A stretch of DNA of 64,000 nt from Marinobacter gelidimuriae (GTDB lineage: Bacteria > Pseudomonadota > Gammaproteobacteria > Pseudomonadales > Oleiphilaceae): the NCBI RefSeq assembly GCF_000372805.1, contig NZ_KB889908.1, positions 695 to 64,694 of the forward strand. The letters run 5' to 3'. Within the stretch, counting starts at the first letter, position 1; each line of letters starts with the position of its first letter. Positions 18,108-26,838 of this stretch are shown piece after piece. The notes beneath the pieces are model-generated. The model worked only from the letters and a program-made list of their open reading frames with translations, ran no database searches and had not been told where the DNA came from. A program made the position numbers and the translations under genes.

Positions 18108-18350
18108 AGATTACCACGGACTGTACATCCATACAGCGTTGTTGGCAAAATTAATACAAACACGGCGCCGCATTCACCCCACACCTAGCTCGGAGTGGGT
18201 ACCCTGCGGCAAACTGGATGGCTACCGGCGACTGGCCAAACAGAAACAGCGAACTGAACCATTGGCCCCAGGCAATGCCATCAATCACGCTGGCAGCCAT
18301 GTGTTTTAATTGTTCTAACACGGTACGTTTTCTCCTGGCCTGTACCACTC

Positions 18351-18414
18351 AAATAGAAGGCCGATCAAATAAAAGGTCAATTAAATGGAAGGTCAGCCAC
18401 ATAAAAGGTCAACC
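18351..18414. repeat. 16-bp tandem array, four units
   Basis: Units AAATAGAAGGCCGATC, AAATAAAAGGTCAATT, AAATGGAAGGTCAGCC and ACATAAAAGGTCAACC are exactly 16 bp each. The array lies just upstream of the ribosome-binding site of the minus-strand gene split by the insertion element. The flanking 90 bp to 18503 are GC-rich and show no gene. Confidence 0.8.
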
Positions 18415-18503
18415 GAAAATCCGGTCCAGAGTGCGCACAAAGCGCCCGCGGCTGACGTGTTCCCGGGCCGGGCCCAGGGGTTCGCAGGGGCGAATTGAGG
18501 ATA

Positions 18504-18893
18504 TTAACCGGGGTAACGGCACAGCGGCTGGTAAGGCCGAATAACCGTTGGGCGGTCCGCCATGGCGGGAACGTAGGTCACCATTTCGGCATCGCTGTTA
18601 CGGATGAAACGCTGCACCGGGATGTCTGACGATGGCAGTGAGTGGCCGGTGACCAGCTTCCAGTCTTTAGGCACCTGCTGCTGTTCTGCCTGCTGGGAGC
18701 GAATTTGCCATTCCATGTCCAGCAAGGTCACCCAGATTTGCGAGTGGCCCAGGCTATGGTGTTGGGTTTCGCCAGATTTCAGGGTGTACGGGCTGGCCCA
18801 CAGGCCGTCATCGCTGCTGGATTTCCAGCGCTGGTCAGCGGCTAGAGAATGCTGTGGAGAATGCTGTAAAGAGCACTCTGCGGGCTGTTTCAT
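18504..18893 (-). CDS. Hypothetical protein
   Basis: No family recognised. About 129 residues from ATG 18893; an upstream TTG would add 21 residues including a hydrophobic WYWIIVSATW stretch. The protein is Gln/Ser/Trp-rich with no signal peptide in the short form. Conserved-looking blocks are DDGLWASPYTLKSGETQHHSLGHSQIWVTLLDMEWQIRSQQ and SDAEMVTYVPAMADRPTVIRPY. The N-terminal SLQHSPQHSL comes from a 12-bp DNA repeat (18845-18880). It may be in an operon with the split gene and DUF1302, as all are co-oriented. Confidence 0.5.
   Translation of the reverse strand: MKQPAECSLQHSPQHSLAADQRWKSSSDDGLWASPYTLKSGETQHHSLGHSQIWVTLLDMEWQIRSQQAEQQQVPKDWKLVTGHSLPSSDIPVQRFIRNSDAEMVTYVPAMADRPTVIRPYQPLCRYPG
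18845..18880. repeat. 12-bp in-frame tandem repeat
   Basis: GAGAATGCTGTG, GAGAATGCTGTA and AAGAGCACTCTG lie head to tail. Within the minus-strand ORF the array adds four codons per unit, so unit loss or gain would keep the frame. Confidence 0.65.
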
Positions 18894-19059
18894 ACGCAGG
18901 TTATCTTCCTGTTTTGTCAGTCGCCATGTTGCGCTCACTATAATCCAATACCACAATAGCAGCGAATAGATAAGCGCGTGATTTTATTGGCTGTGCGCAG
19001 TGTAATTACCCGTATGGTTAGCTCTGCACAACCCCTTTAGCCAACACTCAGGAGACACC

Positions 19060-20514
19060 ATGACTCAGCTGGTCTGGTTCCGTAACGACCTCAGAGCCGC
19101 CGACAATCCGGCCCTGGCCGCCGCCTGCCAGAGCGCTGCGCAATCATCCGGCGAGCCGGTTGAAGCCTGCTTTATAGTCACAACGGGGCAGTGGCTCAGC
19201 CACGACTGGTCGGCGGCCAAGGTGCGCCTGATGCTAGACCACGCCGATGCGCTGGCACAGGAACTGGCCAAACTGGGCATTGCCCTGAGTTTTTTGCGCG
19301 CCGCAGACTTTGAGCAGTCGCTGGGTACGCTGGAAGCGTTTTGCCGCAAGCACAAGATTAGCCAGGTTCATTTTAACGAAGAATACGGCGTGAACGAGCG
19401 CCGCCGCGATAAAGCGCTGAAGCCACGGCTGGACACGCTTGGCATTAAAGTCAGCAAGTACCGTGACCAGGCTGCCGTGCCGGTAGGCGAAGTGTTGACC
19501 CAACAAAGTGAGCCTTATTCGGTGTTCACGCCGTTTTCCCGGCGCTGGCGCAGCTGGCAGGAAGAACAGCAACCGGCTTTGTTAGCGGTGCCGAAGAAAG
19601 TGGGCGAAGCGATAACAGGCACCGACGTTAAAAACAGCAGCAGCGTGATTCTGAAGAAAGAGGTGGATGCGCTGTTTGGCGAGGCACCGCCGGCGTTAGT
19701 GACCACAGGGGAGAACGCCGCCCACGATGCCCTACAGGATTTTTTGCAGGAGCGGGCGGGTGATTACAAGAAAGACCGCGACTTTCCTGCAATTGATGGC
19801 ACCAGCAAATTGTCGCCCTACCTGGCCATAGGTGCGCTTTCTGGGCGCCAGTGTGTGCAGGCGGCGTGGCAACTGAAACAGTCAATTGCCAGCAAAGCCG
19901 ACGCCGAGGAAGGGTTTTTTACCTGGGTGACCGAGTTGGCCTGGCGTGATTTTTATATTCACATTCTTTACCACTGCCCGCGAGTGAGCATGCACCGGGC
20001 GTTCAAGCCCGAAACCGAAGCCCTACACTGGAACACGGCCGACGAGCATTTCGAAGCCTGGAAAAATGGTCGAACAGGCATACCGATGATAGACGCCGCC
20101 ATGCGCCAACTCAACGCCACCGGCTGGATGCACAACCGTCTGCGGATGGTGGCGGCGATGTTTCTGACCAAAAATCTGTTTATTGACTGGCGCCGGGGCG
20201 AGGCCTATTTCATGTCAAAACTGGCGGACGGCTACCTGCCATCCAACAACGGCGGCTGGCAGTGGAGTGCGTCTACCGGCACCGATGCGTCGCCCTACTT
20301 CCGAGTTTTTAACCCCATGACCCAGGGCGAACGCTTTGATGCAGACGGCGAGTTTATTCGCCACTGGGTGCCGGAACTGGCGAAGCTGGACAGCAAGCGG
20401 GTTCATAATCCGGGTAAAGGCGGGGTGATACCTGGGGGGTATCCCAGGCCGATTGTGGATTTGAAGGAGAGTCGGAAAGAGGCGATAGCGCGGTTTCAGG
20501 CGTTGCGGGACTGA
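19060..20514 (+). CDS. phrB: Deoxyribodipyrimidine photolyase (CPD photolyase, class I)
   Basis: Light-driven DNA repair flavoprotein of 484 residues that splits cyclobutane pyrimidine dimers. The N-terminal antenna domain starts TQLVWFRNDLRAADNPAL. The FAD-binding domain contains TELAWRDFYIHIL, TGIPMIDAAMRQLNATGWMHNRLRM, LFIDWRRGEAYFMSKLADGYLPSNNGGWQW and TGTDASPYFRVFNPMTQGERFD, all hallmarks of class I photolyases. A GGAG lies upstream of the ATG (CAGGAGACACC). Half copies of the window's palindromic repeat begin 16 bases after the stop. Confidence 0.96.
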   Translation: MTQLVWFRNDLRAADNPALAAACQSAAQSSGEPVEACFIVTTGQWLSHDWSAAKVRLMLDHADALAQELAKLGIALSFLRAADFEQSLGTLEAFCRKHKISQVHFNEEYGVNERRRDKALKPRLDTLGIKVSKYRDQAAVPVGEVLTQQSEPYSVFTPFSRRWRSWQEEQQPALLAVPKKVGEAITGTDVKNSSSVILKKEVDALFGEAPPALVTTGENAAHDALQDFLQERAGDYKKDRDFPAIDGTSKLSPYLAIGALSGRQCVQAAWQLKQSIASKADAEEGFFTWVTELAWRDFYIHILYHCPRVSMHRAFKPETEALHWNTADEHFEAWKNGRTGIPMIDAAMRQLNATGWMHNRLRMVAAMFLTKNLFIDWRRGEAYFMSKLADGYLPSNNGGWQWSASTGTDASPYFRVFNPMTQGERFDADGEFIRHWVPELAKLDSKRVHNPGKGGVIPGGYPRPIVDLKESRKEAIARFQALRD

Positions 20515-20530
20515 ATGGCCGGGAGAAAGC

Positions 20531-20648
20531 GGGGACGGATTTGAGAGAAAGCGGGGACGGAGAGAAAGCGGGGACGAGAGCGGGGACGGATTTGAAATCC
20601 GTCCCCTATCTTCACCGCCAACCGGGGACAGACTTGAAGTCTGTCCCC
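20531..20648. repeat. Palindromic repeat cluster 1 (two full copies plus half copies)
   Basis: Full 25-bp palindromes of the GGGGACRGAYTT type lie at 20582-20606 (CGG/CCG variant) and 20624-20648 (CAG/CTG variant with compensating changes). Half-site starts GGGGACGGA or GGGGACGAG are at 20531, 20553 and 20570. Cluster sits between convergent phrB and moeB. The last base of the second copy is the G of the moeB TAG stop. Confidence 0.92.
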
Positions 20649-21397
20649 TATCTGTTGCTGCACACCGGGCAAGCGGGATCTTTGGCCAGCTTTATTTCGC
20701 GCCATTCCATGCGCCAGGCGTCGACAATCAGCAGGCGGCCGACCAAGGTTTTGCCCACGCCGCTGATGACTTTTATCGCTTCCATCGCCTGGGCAGCGCC
20801 AATCATACCTACCAGCGGGGCGATTACGCCGGCTTCGGAGCAGGTCAGGTCTTCATTTCCTTGTTCAGGATACAGGCAGTGGTAGCACGGCGATTGCGGC
20901 TGGCGGCTGTCGTACACGCTAATCTGACCTTCGCCACGAATGGCCGCACCAGACACCAGCGGTACGCCGGCTTTCACGCAGGCTCGGTTCAGGGCAAAGC
21001 GGGTGTTGAAGTTGTCACAGCAATCCAGCACCAGGCTTGCTTGTGCCACAGGCGCGTCAAAATCTTCATCCGCCAGCCGCTGGCGAATCACGTCTACCGT
21101 TATTAACGGGTTTATACCGCGAATGCGATCGGCCAGCCGCTCGGCTTTGGATTCACCCATCTGGGCAGTTTCAAAGGCGATTTGGCGTTGCAAGTTGGCT
21201 ACTTCGATATGGTCGTCGTCTACCAGGGTCAGGTGCCCTACCCCGGCTGCGCCTAGGTAAAGCGCTACGGGGCAACCCAGGCCGCCGGAGCCCACTATGA
21301 ATACGCGCGCGGATTTCAGCGCCTGCTGGCCGGCAATATCGAAATTCGGCATTAAAATCTGGCGACTGTAACGTAACAGCTCGTCGTCACTTAGCAT
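20648..21397 (-). CDS. moeB: MoeB/HesA-type adenylyltransferase (ThiF family)
   Basis: E1-like enzyme of 249 residues that adenylates the C-terminal Gly-Gly of a MoaD- or ThiS-like sulfur carrier. Motifs are the nucleotide loop VFIVGSGGLGCPVALYLGAAG, the Arg-containing LQRQIAF, CCDNFNTRFALN, and two zinc CxxC pairs (CYHC and CPVC). No rhodanese domain, so it is MoeB-like. The ATG at 21397 is preceded by GGAG six bases away; a longer reading would translate palindromic repeats. The stop TAG overlaps palindrome copy 20624-20648. It follows hemA-prfA-prmC. Confidence 0.9.
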   Translation of the reverse strand: MLSDDELLRYSRQILMPNFDIAGQQALKSARVFIVGSGGLGCPVALYLGAAGVGHLTLVDDDHIEVANLQRQIAFETAQMGESKAERLADRIRGINPLITVDVIRQRLADEDFDAPVAQASLVLDCCDNFNTRFALNRACVKAGVPLVSGAAIRGEGQISVYDSRQPQSPCYHCLYPEQGNEDLTCSEAGVIAPLVGMIGAAQAMEAIKVISGVGKTLVGRLLIVDAWRMEWREIKLAKDPACPVCSNR

Positions 21398-21417
21398 GGT
21401 GGGCTCCGTTGGCAGAT

Positions 21418-21516
21418 CGGGGACAGATCGGGGACAGATTTGAAATCTGTCCCCTTGAGTGGGATTTCCAGGCAGACCGAGGACAGAAAGCGGGGACGGA
21501 TTTGAAATCCGTCCCC
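21418..21516. repeat. Palindromic repeat cluster 2 (two full copies plus half copy)
   Basis: Full copies are at 21430-21454 (GGGGACAGATTT arms) and 21492-21516 (GGGGACGGATTT arms), with a half copy at 21418. They occupy the prmC-moeB gap. The 21516 base is the last G of the prmC TAG stop read on the minus strand. Confidence 0.92.
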
Positions 21517-22388
21517 TACCTTGCCTGGCCAAGAGTCATTCGGTCGTTGCGGCCGTAATCCTGGCGGCTGTGCACCTGATCAAAGCCCTGTTGCTGTAGC
21601 AATGCCTGCACCGCCTGCGCCTGATCATAACCGTGCTCTAGCAGCAGCCAACCGCCAGCGTTCAGCCAGCTAGGCGCGGCGGCCACGATATGACGGATAT
21701 CATCCAGGCCATCGGCACCCGATACCAGCGCAGAAGCCGGTTCGAAACGAACGTCGCCTTCACTCAGGTGATGGTCAGTGCTGGCAATATACGGCGGGTT
21801 AGATACGATTAAATCAAAGCAGACAGCCGCGAGCTGGTCGAACCAATGGCTTTTCACCACCTGAATTGACAGGTTCAGCGCCGCGGCGTTGCTCTGGGCC
21901 AAGGCTACGGCGGCATCTACAAAGTCACTGGCGGTTATGTCCCAATCAGGCCGCTCGCTGGCCAGCGCCAGGGCAATGGCGCCGGTGCCTGTACCCAAAT
22001 CCAGAATCCGCGCCTGGGCTGGAAGATCCAGGGTCAGCGCCTGCTCGACCACACATTCGGTATCGGGCCGTGGAATCAACGTGGCGGCGCTCACCTGCAA
22101 CGGCAGTGACCAGAACGCCTGCTGTCCCAGCACATAAGCAACGGGTTCGCCAGCCGCGCGCTTGTCTACAAGCTGCTCAAAAGCGGCCGCCTGCACAAGA
22201 CTGACCTGTTGTTCGGGAAAGGCACGGAAGCGGGTTCGGGACCACCCGGTTACCTGGGCCAGAAGCAGCTCGGCGTCTAGCTGGGGCGAGTCACTGCCGA
22301 TGCGGCTTGCAGCGGCCCGTAGCAAATCGTCACAGCGTAAAGTGGCTGGGCCGAAAGTGCCCGGGTCGTCAGCAGAGTCAGCGGTCAT
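21516..22388 (-). CDS. prmC: Peptide chain release factor N5-glutamine methyltransferase
   Basis: SAM-dependent methyltransferase of about 290 residues that methylates the GGQ glutamine of release factors. Motif I is [23 protein letters not shown], and the substrate-binding NPPY is in [12 protein letters not shown]. The N-terminal helical domain recognises the release factor. The ATG at 22388 overlaps the end of prfA by 11 bases, the usual translational coupling of enzyme and substrate. The stop TAG abuts a 25-bp palindrome. Confidence 0.95.
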   Translation of the reverse strand: MTADSADDPGTFGPATLRCDDLLRAAASRIGSDSPQLDAELLLAQVTGWSRTRFRAFPEQQVSLVQAAAFEQLVDKRAAGEPVAYVLGQQAFWSLPLQVSAATLIPRPDTECVVEQALTLDLPAQARILDLGTGTGAIALALASERPDWDITASDFVDAAVALAQSNAAALNLSIQVVKSHWFDQLAAVCFDLIVSNPPYIASTDHHLSEGDVRFEPASALVSGADGLDDIRHIVAAAPSWLNAGGWLLLEHGYDQAQAVQALLQQQGFDQVHSRQDYGRNDRMTLGQAR

Positions 22389-23466
22389 CGGCCAATGCAG
22401 CCAGCAGCTCGGCTTGGTGTTCTTGCAGCAATGGCTTGACCACCGAATCCAGATCGCCCGCAATCACTTCATCCAGCTTGTACAGGGTCAAATTAATGCG
22501 GTGATCAGTCACCCGGCTTTGGGGAAAGTTGTAGGTGCGAATGCGCTCGGAACGGTCGCCGCTGCCCACCAGGCTCTTGCGGGTTTCAGCCATGCTCTGA
22601 TGGGCACGTTCGGTTTCAATGTTCTGTAAGCGCGAAGCCAGCAGGCTCATGGCCTTGGCACGGTTTTTATGCTGAGAGCGCTCTTCCTGGCATTCCACCA
22701 CCATGCCACTTGGCAGGTGGGTAATGCGGATGGCAGAGTCGGTTTTGTTAACGTGCTGGCCGCCGGCACCAGAGGCGCGAAAGGTGTCTACCCGCAAGTC
22801 GCCTTTGTTGATTTCTACGGCTTCAGTTTCGTCGGCTTCCGGCATAACAGCCACCGTGCAAGCCGAGGTGTGAATGCGGCCCTGGGATTCGGTTTCCGGT
22901 ACCCTTTGCACACGATGCACACCGGATTCAAATTTCAGCGTGCCGTATACGCCGCTGCCGGCCACCCGGGCAATCACTTCTTTGTAACCGCCGTGTTCAC
23001 CGTCGCTGGCGCTGAGAATTTCCACCTGCCAACGCCGGCGTTCAGCAAAACGGCTGTACATGCGGAACAGGTCGCCGGCAAATATGGCCGCTTCATCGCC
23101 GCCGGTGCCGGCGCGCACTTCCAGAAACACGTTTTTGCCGTCGTTCGGGTCTTTCGGCAGCATCAGGCCCTGCAGTTCTGCGTCCAGCCCTTCGCTGGTT
23201 TGCTGGGCGGTGTGCAGTTCGTCTTCCGCCATTTCACGCATGTCGGCGTCGCCGTCTTTGCACAGTTCTCGGGCTTCGTTTATGTCCACAAGGGAGTGCT
23301 GCCAGGCCTGAAAGCACTGCACCACCGGCTCTATTTCGGCGTATTCACGGGACAGCTCGCGAAATTTGTTCTGGTTGGCAATCACGCCGGCATCGCTGAG
23401 CAAGGCACTGACTTCTTCAAAACGTTCAACAAGCTGTTCAAGGCGAGACTGAATAGACGGCTTCAT
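22378..23466 (-). CDS. prfA: Peptide chain release factor 1
   Basis: RF1 of 362 residues, decoding UAA and UAG stops. The GGQ catalytic loop is [16 protein letters not shown]. The domain 2 tripeptide region and the C-terminal [22 protein letters not shown] (here SGDRSERIR) are standard for RF1. The start overlaps hemA by four bases, so hemA-prfA-prmC form one operon on the minus strand. Confidence 0.97.
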   Translation of the reverse strand: MKPSIQSRLEQLVERFEEVSALLSDAGVIANQNKFRELSREYAEIEPVVQCFQAWQHSLVDINEARELCKDGDADMREMAEDELHTAQQTSEGLDAELQGLMLPKDPNDGKNVFLEVRAGTGGDEAAIFAGDLFRMYSRFAERRRWQVEILSASDGEHGGYKEVIARVAGSGVYGTLKFESGVHRVQRVPETESQGRIHTSACTVAVMPEADETEAVEINKGDLRVDTFRASGAGGQHVNKTDSAIRITHLPSGMVVECQEERSQHKNRAKAMSLLASRLQNIETERAHQSMAETRKSLVGSGDRSERIRTYNFPQSRVTDHRINLTLYKLDEVIAGDLDSVVKPLLQEHQAELLAALADDR

Positions 23467-24752
23467 ATTTTTCCAACGGGGGTCTTATGGTCGGTTTCTT
23501 CTGCATCAAGCTGGTGCAACTCACGCAACCATTCGGTGACCTCGGTGCGCCCGGCCGTGGTGGCCTTGCGTACCTGAATTGACGGTTGGTGTAGCAACTT
23601 GTTGGTAATACCACGAGCCAGGCTGCGCATCACGGTTTCTGGATCGGCGCCGTTGCGTAAGGAGCGCAGCGCTTTTTCAGTTTCGGCATCGCGCAGGTCT
23701 TCGGCTCGCTGGCGGAACTGCTTCAGGGTGAATACGGCGTCCAGTGCGCGCAGCTGGTTCAGAAATTCCTGCACACCCAGGTCAATCAGGTTTTCGGCTT
23801 CCCGGGCGGCGCCCTCGCGGGAGCGAATGTTCTCTTCAATCACCTGGCGCAGGTCGTCAACGGTGTAAAGATACACGTCGTCGAGCTCGGCCACTTCCGG
23901 TTCTATGTCCCGCGGAACGGCAATATCCACCATGAAAAAGGGCTGGTGCTTGCGCTTTTTCAGGGCCCGCTCCACGGTGCCTTTGCCCAGAACGGGCAGC
24001 GGACTGGCGGTGGACGAAATGATAATGTCCACTTCGTGCAGATGTTCGGCGATGTCAGACAACAATATGCCTTTACCGCCGTGGACCTGGGCCAAGGTTT
24101 GCGCCCGCTCCAGGGTACGGTTGGCTACCAGGAAATCTTTCACGCCGGCGTCTGCCAGGTGGCGGGCAACCAGTTCGATGGTTTTGCCGGCGCCGATCAG
24201 CAGCGCTTTGTTGCGCGACATATCGGCAAAAATGCGGTTAGCCATGCTGACCGCCGCGTAGGCGACAGAAACCGGGTTTTCGCCAATAGCGGTTTGGGTG
24301 CGAACCCGTTTGGCTACCGAGAAAGTGTGTTCGAACAGGCGTGCCAGAAACGAGCCGCAGGCCTTGTGCTCCCGCGCCAGGGCATAGGCGTCTTTAAGCT
24401 GCCCCAGTATCTGCGGCTCCCCCAAAACCATGGAATCCAGCCCGGCCGCTACCCGCATCAGGTGGCGTACCGCCTCGCTATCGTGATGCACGTAAATCAC
24501 GTCTTCCAGATCGCCGGCATCAACGTTGTGAAAACCGGCCAACCAGCGCAATATCAGCGGGGCACAATTTTCGTCAGCTGCGAGATAAATTTCGGTGCGG
24601 TTACAGGTCGAAAGTATGGCCGCCTCGGTTGCTCCGGCAGCTGCGCGCAGCTCTGCAAATGCCTCGGCCATGCGCTCAGGAGTGAACGCCACCCGCTCGC
24701 GGATTGCCACAGGCGCCGTGCGATGATTAATACCAAGCGTTACCAGTGCCAT
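23463..24752 (-). CDS. hemA: Glutamyl-tRNA reductase
   Basis: NADPH-dependent enzyme of about 429 residues that reduces glutamyl-tRNA to glutamate-1-semialdehyde, the first step of tetrapyrrole synthesis. N-terminus [18 protein letters not shown] and the catalytic cysteine in [12 protein letters not shown] are intact. NADP-binding [20 protein letters not shown] and the long C-terminal dimerisation helix follow. ATG 24752 begins the family N-terminus; upstream TTG codons are less likely. Divergent from the TPR lipoprotein gene. Confidence 0.96.
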   Translation of the reverse strand: MALVTLGINHRTAPVAIRERVAFTPERMAEAFAELRAAAGATEAAILSTCNRTEIYLAADENCAPLILRWLAGFHNVDAGDLEDVIYVHHDSEAVRHLMRVAAGLDSMVLGEPQILGQLKDAYALAREHKACGSFLARLFEHTFSVAKRVRTQTAIGENPVSVAYAAVSMANRIFADMSRNKALLIGAGKTIELVARHLADAGVKDFLVANRTLERAQTLAQVHGGKGILLSDIAEHLHEVDIIISSTASPLPVLGKGTVERALKKRKHQPFFMVDIAVPRDIEPEVAELDDVYLYTVDDLRQVIEENIRSREGAAREAENLIDLGVQEFLNQLRALDAVFTLKQFRQRAEDLRDAETEKALRSLRNGADPETVMRSLARGITNKLLHQPSIQVRKATTAGRTEVTEWLRELHQLDAEETDHKTPVGKI

Positions 24753-24958
24753 TTTGTGATTCAACAACCCTGCGCGCTTTGCGATTAATGAAATTTTAAT
24801 ATTACCAGCATTTTAACGGTCTGAAGGCCGCGCTGCCACCCATAAGCCTTGCGCTGCGGCAAGTGCGGACACGTTAGGCAACATCTGGCGGTTATGCCAT
24901 TATACGGTTTTGGCGCTCCACATCGGGTTTTACGCCTGCTCAACATACGGAATTTTGC

Positions 24959-26836
24959 ATGCAAACATTCTTTTTCGGGCTCTTTTACCGCGCAGTTGAT
25001 GGCAATCGTCATTCCACTCGCCATTCCACCCGCCATCACAACCTTCATCGCGTTCTGGCCACCGGCCTGCTGGGCCTGGCGATTTCGGGCTGCAGCAGCC
25101 TTTCGGGCTTTGATAACGTCAATCCAGACGTGGATGGCGCCGAATCGAATGCCTCTGCACCCAACTCTATGCCTGCCTCTGTGGCACCCGACTCTACGCC
25201 GGTGTACGGGAATTTCGAGCCTGAAGTCCTGTACCTGCTGACCTCTGCGGAAATTGCCGCTCAGCGCGGTCACTATGATATCACTTTGGGCCACTACGTG
25301 CGGGCCGCCCAGATGTCCCGTGATGTCGGCGTTATTGAGCGGGCAACCCGCATCGCCCAATCCCTCAACAGCGACAATACCCAGCAGGAGCTGGTGAAAT
25401 TGTGGCTGGAAGTGGAACCCGACAGCATCGAAGCCCACCGCTCTGCCGCCATTCAGGCGGTAAAAAGTAATGACCTGGCACTGGCACTGGTGCACATGGA
25501 GCGCATTATGGAACTCGGCGGCGACGCCGACTTTGACAGCCTGGCAGCCATGACAGCCAGCCTTTCGGCTGAGCGCCAGCAGCAGTTGTTGTCGCTGTAC
25601 CTGGATTTGGCTGAGCGCCACAGCGACAACCCAGAGCTGGAATACAGCATTGCCCTATTGATGAAAATACGCGACATGCCGCAGCCGGCACTGGCGCGAC
25701 TGCAAACGCTGCTGGAAAAACACCCGACTTTCCAACCGGCCATCATTTTGAAAGGCGACCTACTGTACGGCAGCGACCAAAAACGCGCTGCGCTTGACCA
25801 CCTGATGACCAACACCCGGCGCTTTCCTGGCAACCGACAAATGGGCGCTCTGTATGGCCGCATGCTGGTTAACGAGGGCGAGCTGCAAGCCGCGCAAGAC
25901 GAATTCGAGCGACTGGTTAACCGCTACCCGGATATGTCTGAGCTGCGCCTGTCCCACGCGCTGGTGGCGATTAAAAACCAGCAGGGAGGCATCGCCCGCA
26001 AAGAACTGACGTTTTTGCTGAACCGTGGCCAGCAAGCCCCTGAAGCCAACTATCATTTAGGCCGACTGGCAGACAATGAAAACCGCTTTGCACAGGCGAT
26101 TAACTTCTATCAGGCCGTTGGCGATGGCGTCTATTACCTACCCGCCCAAGCCAGAGCCAGCACTTTGTTGGCTGAAACCGGCGAGCTGGCGCAAGCGGTT
26201 GATGCCATTCAGCGACTACGCGAAACCAATCCCGGCCGCTCCGAAGCGCTGTGGATGATTGAAATCAACCTGCTGTTGGAGCAGGGCCAACAGCAGCAGG
26301 CCGCCGCCGCCATTGACCAGGCGCTGCTGCAACATCCGGACAATATCCAGATTCGTTACGCTCGCGCCATGCTGATGGACAGCCAGGGCAATACCGCAGA
26401 AGCGGTGCAAGACCTAGAGCAGATTGTGCGCGACGACGTCGACAACGCGGTGGCTTTGAATGCACTCGGGTACATTCTGACCATTCGCACCAAGCGCCTT
26501 TTTGAGGCCCGACAGTTGATTGGGCGAGCGCTGGAGCTGGCGCCCGAAAACCCGGCCATTCTCGACAGCATGGGCTGGCTACTGTACCGCGAAGGCAAAT
26601 TGCAACAGGCTCTGGATTACCTGTCCCGCGCCTGGGCCGCCTTCCCGGACCCCGAAGTAGCCGCCCATTACGGCGAAGTCTTGTGGATGACCGGCGCCGA
26701 CGAGCAGGCACGTATTATCTGGGAACAGGGACTAAAACAGGACCCCCAGCACGACGTGTTGCTGGAAACCATTGAGCGGTTAGGCTCGCAGCCGGTACCC
26801 AATACCGACACTGTTGATGCTACGGCTGACGAATAA
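24959..26836 (+). CDS. Tetratricopeptide-repeat lipoprotein
   Basis: Exported protein of 625 residues. A basic, His-rich N-terminal stretch (HRSTRHSTRHH-type) precedes a hydrophobic segment and the lipobox LAISGCSS near residue 45, so it should be lipidated. The rest is a chain of TPR helices, clearest near the C-terminus (NAVALNALGYILTIRTKRLFEARQLIGRALELAPENPAILDSMGWLLYREGKLQQALDYLSRA). The gene precedes lolB here as PA4667 does in P. aeruginosa. The partner is unknown; a role with envelope assembly is plausible from context. Confidence 0.88.
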   Translation: MQTFFFGLFYRAVDGNRHSTRHSTRHHNLHRVLATGLLGLAISGCSSLSGFDNVNPDVDGAESNASAPNSMPASVAPDSTPVYGNFEPEVLYLLTSAEIAAQRGHYDITLGHYVRAAQMSRDVGVIERATRIAQSLNSDNTQQELVKLWLEVEPDSIEAHRSAAIQAVKSNDLALALVHMERIMELGGDADFDSLAAMTASLSAERQQQLLSLYLDLAERHSDNPELEYSIALLMKIRDMPQPALARLQTLLEKHPTFQPAIILKGDLLYGSDQKRAALDHLMTNTRRFPGNRQMGALYGRMLVNEGELQAAQDEFERLVNRYPDMSELRLSHALVAIKNQQGGIARKELTFLLNRGQQAPEANYHLGRLADNENRFAQAINFYQAVGDGVYYLPAQARASTLLAETGELAQAVDAIQRLRETNPGRSEALWMIEINLLLEQGQQQQAAAAIDQALLQHPDNIQIRYARAMLMDSQGNTAEAVQDLEQIVRDDVDNAVALNALGYILTIRTKRLFEARQLIGRALELAPENPAILDSMGWLLYREGKLQQALDYLSRAWAAFPDPEVAAHYGEVLWMTGADEQARIIWEQGLKQDPQHDVLLETIERLGSQPVPNTDTVDATADE

Positions 26837-26838
26837 CC

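Larger units (their letters stand above)
16827..18198 (-). mobile_element. IS200/IS605-superfamily element with tnpB only (IS1341-like)
   Basis: About 1.37 kb containing a full-length tnpB and no tnpA. The right end has the hairpin ATCCTC...GAGGAT and finishes near TCAA (16827-16830), the type of cleavage tetranucleotide known for IS608. The left end has a CTGTA/TACAG hairpin and a CGGCGCCG palindrome. No target duplication is expected for this family and none is seen. Without TnpA, movement would need a transposase in trans. End positions are approximate by a few bases. Confidence 0.75.
16655..18321 (-). pseudogene. Small host gene apparently split by the tnpB element
   Basis: Two open fragments on the same strand flank the insertion element. 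The 5' part (about 18321 to 18199) begins at a GTG with GGAG eight bases upstream and reads LEQLKHMAASVIDGIAWG onward to QFAAGY. The 3' part (about 16825 to 16655) reads HRFNLPLVNEGEAIYRNA to VHPWDELQK and a TAA stop. Joined, they would give about 100 residues with even, protein-like composition. I do not recognise the family. That the two fragments were one gene is inference, since the exact element ends are not certain; they could instead be two damaged genes. Confidence 0.55.

Noticed and set aside
20521-20660. CRISPR-like cluster of repeats near phrB
   Set aside because: Repeats are palindromes with irregular spacing and partial copies, consistent with REP-like elements.
21398-21532. N-terminal extension of MoeB by 45 residues
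   Set aside because: It would translate the palindromic repeats into a repetitive, non-homologous leader; ATG 21397 has a GGAG and the family N-terminus.
23946-24788. Long plus-strand ORF of 280 codons opposite hemA
   Set aside because: It is antisense to hemA, with His/Gln/Val-rich composition typical of a reverse-frame shadow.
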